Below, one piece after another: positions 12,275 through 16,506 of a DNA stretch of 16,506 bases (the stretch's first letter is position 1; every line of letters begins with the position of its first letter). The position numbers and the translations under genes were made by a program. The DNA comes from Patescibacteria group bacterium (GTDB lineage Bacteria; Patescibacteriota; Minisyncoccia; Phycocordibacterales; SBAW01). The notes beneath the pieces are model-generated. The model was not told the origin of the DNA. It searched no databases and saw only the letters and a program-made list of their open reading frames with translations. Location of the stretch: positions 1-16,506 of the forward strand of contig JAGWIT010000019.1 of NCBI GenBank assembly GCA_028866155.1, written 5' to 3'.

Positions 12275-13460
12275 ATTTTATTGCCTTCGCCACCGCTCCC
12301 GTTACTCCCTTTTCGAGGGGGCCGGGGATTATTTTCTCAGGCGTCGGCTTCTTGACCAGCGCGGCGAGGTTTTTTGCCGCTTGTAATTTCATTTCATCGG
12401 TAATCTTGCCCACGTTGTTGTCGAGCGCGCCGCGAAACACTCCGGGGAAGACCAGCGAATTGTTTATTTGGTTCGGATAGTCCGAGCGGCCGGTGCCGAT
12501 GACGAGCGCGCCGCCTTTTTTTGCCTCTTCGGCGCTGATCTCGGGCACGGGGTTCGCCATCGCAAAGACTATCGCTTTGGTATTCATCAGTTTAATATCG
12601 GATGCTTGCGCCACGTCCGGGCCCGAGACGCCGATGAACGCATCGGCGCCGAGCAAAGCGTCGCGCAGGCCGCCTGAAACGTTGCGCGGATTAGTCAGCG
12701 TTGCCAGCTCTTTTTTATGCGGTTCTTTTCTATCGTGAGAAATAATCCCCCGGCTGTCCAGCACGATGATGTCGCGCACGTCGGCTTTGCAGAGCAGTTT
12801 GGCTATGGCAGTGCCCGCCGCGCCCGCGCCGCTGATGACTATTTTTAATTTCTTTAAATCCTTTTTAACCGCTTTTGCCGCGTTGATGAGCGCCGCCAAC
12901 ACCGCGATAGCCGTTCCGTGCTGGTCGTCGTGCATCACCGGGATGCTGAGCCACGCTTTTATCCGCTCTTCTATTTCAAAGCAATGCGGCGCTTTAAAAT
13001 CCTCAAGATTGATGCCGCCGAACGCCGGCGCTATCGCACAAATAGTTTCAATAATGAAATCAATCTGCTCTTGCGCGCTTGCACTTTGAAGCCTTGGCGA
13101 AGAAGTGTCGAGCGTGATGGGAAACGCATCGACACCGGCGAAACTTTTAAAAAGCGCGGCCTTTCCCTCCATCACCGGCAAAGCGCCATAGGGCCCGATG
13201 TCGCCGAGACCCAAGACTGCCGATCCGTCGGATATGACCGCAATCATCCGTCCTTTGATTGTGTAGTCGCGCGCTCTTTTAGCTTGTCCTGAGCTTGTCG
13301 AAGGAGATGCTATATAAGATGATACCGCCGCGACTCCGGGCGTATATATAAGAGAGAGTTCCTCACGGTTTTTAACCAGCATCGCGGGCGCGATGCGGAT
13401 CTTCCCTCTAAGCTTTTTGTGGAGCGCGAGAGCCTTTTTGCCATTATCGCTTTTTGCCAT
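12273..13460 (-). CDS. Malic enzyme (NAD(P)-dependent, decarboxylating)
   Basis: This 395-residue protein covers both malic enzyme domains. It interconverts malate and pyruvate plus CO2 with NAD(P)(H), linking organic-acid and pyruvate metabolism. Visible motifs are the catalytic-tyrosine segment LSLIYTPGVA (Tyr39), DGSAVLGLGDIGP (78-90) and VMEGKAALFKSFAGVDAFPI (96-115). The metal-binding segment GGINLEDFKAP is at 148-158, DDQHGTAI at 178-185, the Rossmann loop SGAGAAGTA at 210-218, and SDYPNQINNSLVFPGVFRGA at 326-345. Length fits the short bacterial type without the C-terminal phosphotransacetylase-like domain. Residues 53-60 (PSTSSGQA) are an in-frame insertion encoded by a dispersed repeat. 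TATACT lies six bases before the ATG with no Shine-Dalgarno, so the message is probably leaderless. It is divergent from recG. Cofactor preference cannot be judged. Confidence 0.93.
   Translation of the reverse strand: MAKSDNGKKALALHKKLRGKIRIAPAMLVKNREELSLIYTPGVAAVSSYIASPSTSSGQAKRARDYTIKGRMIAVISDGSAVLGLGDIGPYGALPVMEGKAALFKSFAGVDAFPITLDTSSPRLQSASAQEQIDFIIETICAIAPAFGGINLEDFKAPHCFEIEERIKAWLSIPVMHDDQHGTAIAVLAALINAAKAVKKDLKKLKIVISGAGAAGTAIAKLLCKADVRDIIVLDSRGIISHDRKEPHKKELATLTNPRNVSGGLRDALLGADAFIGVSGPDVAQASDIKLMNTKAIVFAMANPVPEISAEEAKKGGALVIGTGRSDYPNQINNSLVFPGVFRGALDNNVGKITDEMKLQAAKNLAALVKKPTPEKIIPGPLEKGVTGAVAKAIK
13281..13305. repeat. Dispersed 25-base repeat inserted in the malic enzyme gene
   Basis: The segment consists of AGCTTGTC, CTG, AGCTTGTC and GAAGGA, that is a direct repeat of eight bases plus a tail. 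In the malic enzyme frame it reads as STSSGQA after a proline. Without it the protein would read directly from IAS(P) into KRARDYTIKG as in normal relatives. I recall the same unit, read in other frames as LRQAQDK or FDKLRTS, scattered through genes of many uncultivated bacteria, including Parcubacteria. Only one copy is present in this window. Confidence 0.7.
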
Positions 13461-13466
13461 TTGGGG

Positions 13467-13474
13467 AGTATAAC
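13467..13474. promoter_or_regulatory. Overlapping divergent -10 boxes between malic enzyme and recG
   Basis: The minus strand carries an extended -10 element, TG, T, TATACT (box at 13467-13472), six bases before the malic enzyme ATG. The plus strand carries TATAAC (13469-13474), nine bases before the recG ATG. The two boxes share four bases, so polymerase could hardly occupy both at once. Confidence 0.5.
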
Positions 13475-13483
13475 ATAAGGACT

Positions 13484-15709
13484 ATGCAACCTGGCGACCA
13501 ACTGGCCAATCACTTTCGCCTCACTGACGCGCAAAAGGGCGCTCTTGCAAAACTGGAGATCAAAACCGTGCGGGATCTTTTATTCCACTTCCCTTTTCGA
13601 TACGAGCAGGGCGGCGGCGAGGCAAGCGTCAGCGGATTGGTTGCAGGCCAAGAAGCCTCGCTCATCGGCACTTTGGAGAAGCTTGAAACCAAAAAAGGGT
13701 GGAAGTCGCGCATACCGATGAGCGAAGGATATTTAAGAGACGGGACGGGGAGAATAAAACTGCGATGGTTTCATCAGCCCTACATCGCCAAGATGTACGC
13801 CGACGGCACGCTCGTTAAGGCGGTCGGCAAAGTGTCGGGCAAGGACGGCAAAATATATTTAGCGAATCCGGAACTGCAAAAGATTTCGGCGACCGAGGCA
13901 GGACTCTTTGCTTCACAGGAAAATCTCTCAAAAAAGCTCTCGGGCCGCCTCAGCACCCAAAGCGGCGCTGCAGACTTCCAGACTTTTTCTCAAGACCTTC
14001 CTGCTCCGTCAAAGTTTTTTGCACAGTACCCCGAGAGCCGCGGCATCACGTCGCTGTGGTTTCGCCATGCTATAGAAAAAATGATAAAAGAAGGCGCGCT
14101 CGAGATGGTTGAAGACCCAGTCCCTTTTGAACTTTTCAAAAAATATAATTTGCCGACTTTAAAAACAGCGCTGGTGTGGATGCATGCACCGCAAAATCTC
14201 AAGGACGCCGAGGCTGCGCGCAAGCGCTTTGCTTTTGAAGAGGTGTTTTTTATACAGCTCGAGCGCCAGCGCGAAAAATTATTGCAATCGCGCGAAAAAA
14301 GCTTTGCCATCGACGCACCGCAAAAAAATATCGACGAGTTCGTCGGCGCGTTTCCTTTTAAAGCCACCAAGGCACAGGAGCGCGCTATCGAAACGATACT
14401 GAAGGACATGAAGAGCGGGTACCCCATGTCGCGCCTGCTCGAAGGCGATGTGGGGAGTGGCAAGACCGCGGTCGCGGCAGTAGCCGCCTATGCGGCGGTG
14501 AGCACGCGCCCTCAAGGCCAAAGTTATGGAGCACTTCAGGTGGCCTACATGGCGCCGACCGAGATTTTGGCCAAACAGCATTTTGAGTCTTTTATTAAAT
14601 TCTTCGAGACGTTCCCAATCAATATCGGCCTCATCACCGGCAGTGGTTGCTACAAATTCCCCTCAAAAATTGGCCGCGGCAAATCAACCGCTATCTCGCG
14701 CGCGCAATTATTGAAATGGGTTGCCAACGGCGAGATACCCATCCTCATTGGCACGCATGCGCTCATACAAAAGTCGGTCAAGTTCAAGCACTTGGCGCTC
14801 GTTATCATAGACGAACAGCATCGCTTTGGCACAGATCAGCGCAAACAGCTCGCCCGCAAAGACGCCCATATCCCCCACTTGCTGTCGATGACGGCCACGC
14901 CCATCCCGCGCACGCTCGCGCTCACGGTCTATGGCGACCTCGACCTCACTTTGCTCGACGAGATGCCCGCGGGCCGCAAGCACATTATTACCGAGATAGT
15001 GAAGCCCGATCAGCGCGACAAAGCATATGAAAAAATGCGCGATGAACTGAAAGAAGGTCGGCAAGCCTATGTGATTTGTCCGCGCATAGATGAACCCGAC
15101 CCGGACAAAGCCTTTGCCTTGATGGCAAAGTCGGTCAAAGCGGAGGCAGAACGCCTTAAAAAAGACATTTTCCCCGAATATGCGATCGCCATTTTGCACA
15201 GCAAGATGACGCCGAAGGAAAAAGGCTCAGCGATGCAACAATTTGTCGAGCACAAGATAGATATTTTGGTTGCGACATCGGTGGTCGAGGTCGGCGTCAA
15301 CGTGCAGAACGCGACGATGATTATGATAGAGGGCGCGGAGCGTTTTGGCCTCTCACAGCTCCACCAACTGCGCGGCCGCGTGGTGAGAAGCAACCATCAA
15401 GCCTATTGTTTTGTCGTGCCCGAGAGCCGCGGCGAACAGACACTGGCGCGGCTCAAAGCGCTCACCACCGCAAAAAACGGCTTCGAGCTAGCCGAGCAAG
15501 ATCTCCTCCAGCGCGGGCCGGGGGAACTCAGCGGCCGCAAGCAGTGGGGTATCTCCGACATAGGCATGGAAGCATTAAAAAATTTAAAACTGGTCGAAGC
15601 CGCGCGCCACGAGGCGCTCGCATTGGTCAAAAAGAATGAGCATTTATTGCAGCATCCGCTGCTCAAGGCTGCGCTCGCGCAAAAAGCGCTCGCACATCAT
15701 TTCGAATAA
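13484..15709 (+). CDS. recG: ATP-dependent DNA helicase RecG
   Basis: This 741-residue superfamily 2 helicase remodels stalled replication forks and branched recombination intermediates. The N-terminal wedge/OB region is present (IKTVRDLLFHFPFRYEQG near the start, then the OB-like part to about 135). Helicase motifs follow: Walker A GDVGSGKT (321-328), APTEILAKQHF (357-367), the DEQH box with DEQHRFG (443-449), SMTATPIPRTLAL (468-480), and VATSVVEVGVNVQNA (596-610). Motif VI is LHQLRGRVVR (625-634) and the C-terminal part includes GELSGRKQWGISD. Compared with typical RecG there is an insertion after LITGS (about 387-405), and motif VI has Val where Gly is usual (RVVR for RVGR). The start at 13484 is preferred over an ATG ten codons upstream because of AAGGA just before it and because the upstream ATG overlaps the malic enzyme gene. 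It overlaps the glycosyltransferase gene tail-to-tail by 13 bases. Confidence 0.95.
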   Translation: MQPGDQLANHFRLTDAQKGALAKLEIKTVRDLLFHFPFRYEQGGGEASVSGLVAGQEASLIGTLEKLETKKGWKSRIPMSEGYLRDGTGRIKLRWFHQPYIAKMYADGTLVKAVGKVSGKDGKIYLANPELQKISATEAGLFASQENLSKKLSGRLSTQSGAADFQTFSQDLPAPSKFFAQYPESRGITSLWFRHAIEKMIKEGALEMVEDPVPFELFKKYNLPTLKTALVWMHAPQNLKDAEAARKRFAFEEVFFIQLERQREKLLQSREKSFAIDAPQKNIDEFVGAFPFKATKAQERAIETILKDMKSGYPMSRLLEGDVGSGKTAVAAVAAYAAVSTRPQGQSYGALQVAYMAPTEILAKQHFESFIKFFETFPINIGLITGSGCYKFPSKIGRGKSTAISRAQLLKWVANGEIPILIGTHALIQKSVKFKHLALVIIDEQHRFGTDQRKQLARKDAHIPHLLSMTATPIPRTLALTVYGDLDLTLLDEMPAGRKHIITEIVKPDQRDKAYEKMRDELKEGRQAYVICPRIDEPDPDKAFALMAKSVKAEAERLKKDIFPEYAIAILHSKMTPKEKGSAMQQFVEHKIDILVATSVVEVGVNVQNATMIMIEGAERFGLSQLHQLRGRVVRSNHQAYCFVVPESRGEQTLARLKALTTAKNGFELAEQDLLQRGPGELSGRKQWGISDIGMEALKNLKLVEAARHEALALVKKNEHLLQHPLLKAALAQKALAHHFE

Positions 15710-16506
15710 TCCGCGCGCCTTTTAGTTTGTATATAGTGCCAGGCATAGATAACTCCCGCCGCAGCAAAAAGAAAAAGCATAGGAGAGGCGGGCATGCGGA
15801 GACGCCCTTCTCCGGCAAGACCTATAGGAGAAGCGGTAGTGTAATAGTAAAGAATGAGACCGGCCATGAAAATAACCAGCATGCGTGAAGTATTTTTTTG
15901 AAGAAAAAGAAAAATAAATCCAAGTAGTGCAAAGAGCGTGATGAAAACCCAAAAGAGGCGCCCGATGACGGGGATAAAGTACACACTCTCAAGATATTGA
16001 AAAATTATTGGGACGCTTTTTACCCCCTCCTGGATTATCAACTGAGTTGGTGAGAAGAGCGGCGGGCGGTCGGGCACAAGCCCGAAGCGGTCCAAATGGT
16101 AGGCATAATTGTCATTGGTAAAGAACCACACCGTGTTTATCACCTGCAGTTTGAGAACTCCGCTTTTCTCCTCCTTAATCCGCGTGAGTGCCTGTTGCGC
16201 AAGCAACGATGGCGAAATGCGGTTTGCAAAATCGATACTGGGGTCCGCTTCTTTGAGCTGTGCGCGCGCCAGCGTGCGCGCATCGGGGAACGACAGTCCG
16301 CGGTCGACAGAATAGAGCGAGGGCACATAATCGAAGTACAACGCCCAGGGAGCTTCACTTGAGACCGAGAGTGTCCCGAAGTCGCGATAATTGCGCGCAA
16401 TCCACGGTACGACAATCGCAAGAAAGAGGAGAGCACCTGCAGACATGCGCTTTGCTAAATCTGTTCGCGCTTCCTTCTTCTGCCACCACTCCCATGCTAC
16501 GAACAG
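15697..16506 (-). CDS. GT-C type membrane glycosyltransferase, C-terminal part
   Basis: The frame is open to the right edge, so only the last 269 or so residues are visible. A membrane segment ends in FLAIVVPWIARNYRDFG, a signature of ArnT/PMT-like glycosyltransferases (family 39/83 type, PWxxRNxxxFG). A soluble loop of about 110 residues follows, then three or four membrane spans (near SVYFIPVIGRLFWVFITLFA, ALLGFIFLFLQ, MLVIFMAGLILYYY and FLFAAAGVIYAWHYI). EGRLRMPASPML precedes the last span, matching the family's E-x-R-x-R-x-P-x-x-P motif. Such enzymes transfer sugars from lipid-phosphate carriers to proteins or lipids at the outer membrane face. The catalytic N-terminal loop is outside the window. 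It ends on the opposite strand inside the last codons of recG with no visible terminator. Confidence 0.8.
   Translation of the reverse strand: MFVAWEWWQKKEARTDLAKRMSAGALLFLAIVVPWIARNYRDFGTLSVSSEAPWALYFDYVPSLYSVDRGLSFPDARTLARAQLKEADPSIDFANRISPSLLAQQALTRIKEEKSGVLKLQVINTVWFFTNDNYAYHLDRFGLVPDRPPLFSPTQLIIQEGVKSVPIIFQYLESVYFIPVIGRLFWVFITLFALLGFIFLFLQKNTSRMLVIFMAGLILYYYTTASPIGLAGEGRLRMPASPMLFLFAAAGVIYAWHYIQTKRRADYSK

Noticed and set aside
13454..13483. Earlier recG start (ATG at 13454)
   Set aside because: It would overlap the malic enzyme start and the shared promoter. AAGGA precedes the ATG at 13484 and family alignment fits the later start.
1..16506. CRISPR array, transposase, integrase or rRNA gene
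   Set aside because: No regularly spaced repeats, no transposase or integrase motifs in any frame and no rRNA-like sequence were found.

Overview
The window looks like a chromosomal segment of an uncultivated bacterium, most likely a moderately GC-rich member of the Candidate Phyla Radiation (Patescibacteria/Parcubacteria type). The main clues are a DUF5667-type sigma/anti-sigma pair, many small membrane-anchored proteins of unknown function, -10 boxes almost touching start codons, and a dispersed 25-base repeat inserted in frame in a malic enzyme gene. TGA is used as a stop, so the code is standard. The taxonomic placement is inference; no rRNA or marker set is present.

Left part (1-4876, all minus strand). 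Read in transcription order, this is an ECF sigma factor, its overlapping membrane-bound putative anti-sigma factor, two exported type-1 copper proteins (cupredoxins) and an anchored beta-propeller. A second unit follows: an anchored helical protein, an ArsR-family repressor and the start of a flavin reductase. Upstream of both the sigma gene and the first cupredoxin gene lies the same ungapped two-block motif (TGTAATA, 15 bases, CGGCT), which looks like an autoregulated ECF promoter. The ArsR unit has a sigma70-like promoter whose -10 box sits inside a perfect 11-2-11 inverted repeat, a likely ArsR operator. I read this as an inducible cell-surface redox/copper system.

Middle (4877-9263). 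There is a hairpin-rich intergenic stretch and an orphan soluble gene with its own promoter, Shine-Dalgarno and terminator. A small P-loop kinase follows on the plus strand. Next come a two-gene DUF1214/DUF1254 pair, an AT-rich HAM1/RdgB-like gene that looks acquired, and tRNA-Ser(GCT). Three short copies of a tRNA T-loop-like sequence, all in the same orientation, bracket the DUF pair and the HAM1-like gene.

Right part (9264-16506). A Ser/Ala-rich tail-anchored protein converges on a second ECF sigma plus DUF5667 membrane protein module. These are followed by an unknown acidic protein with a clear terminator, NAD(P)-dependent malic enzyme, RecG helicase (divergent from malic enzyme over a shared AT-rich promoter), and the C-terminal half of a GT-C type membrane glycosyltransferase that runs off the right edge.
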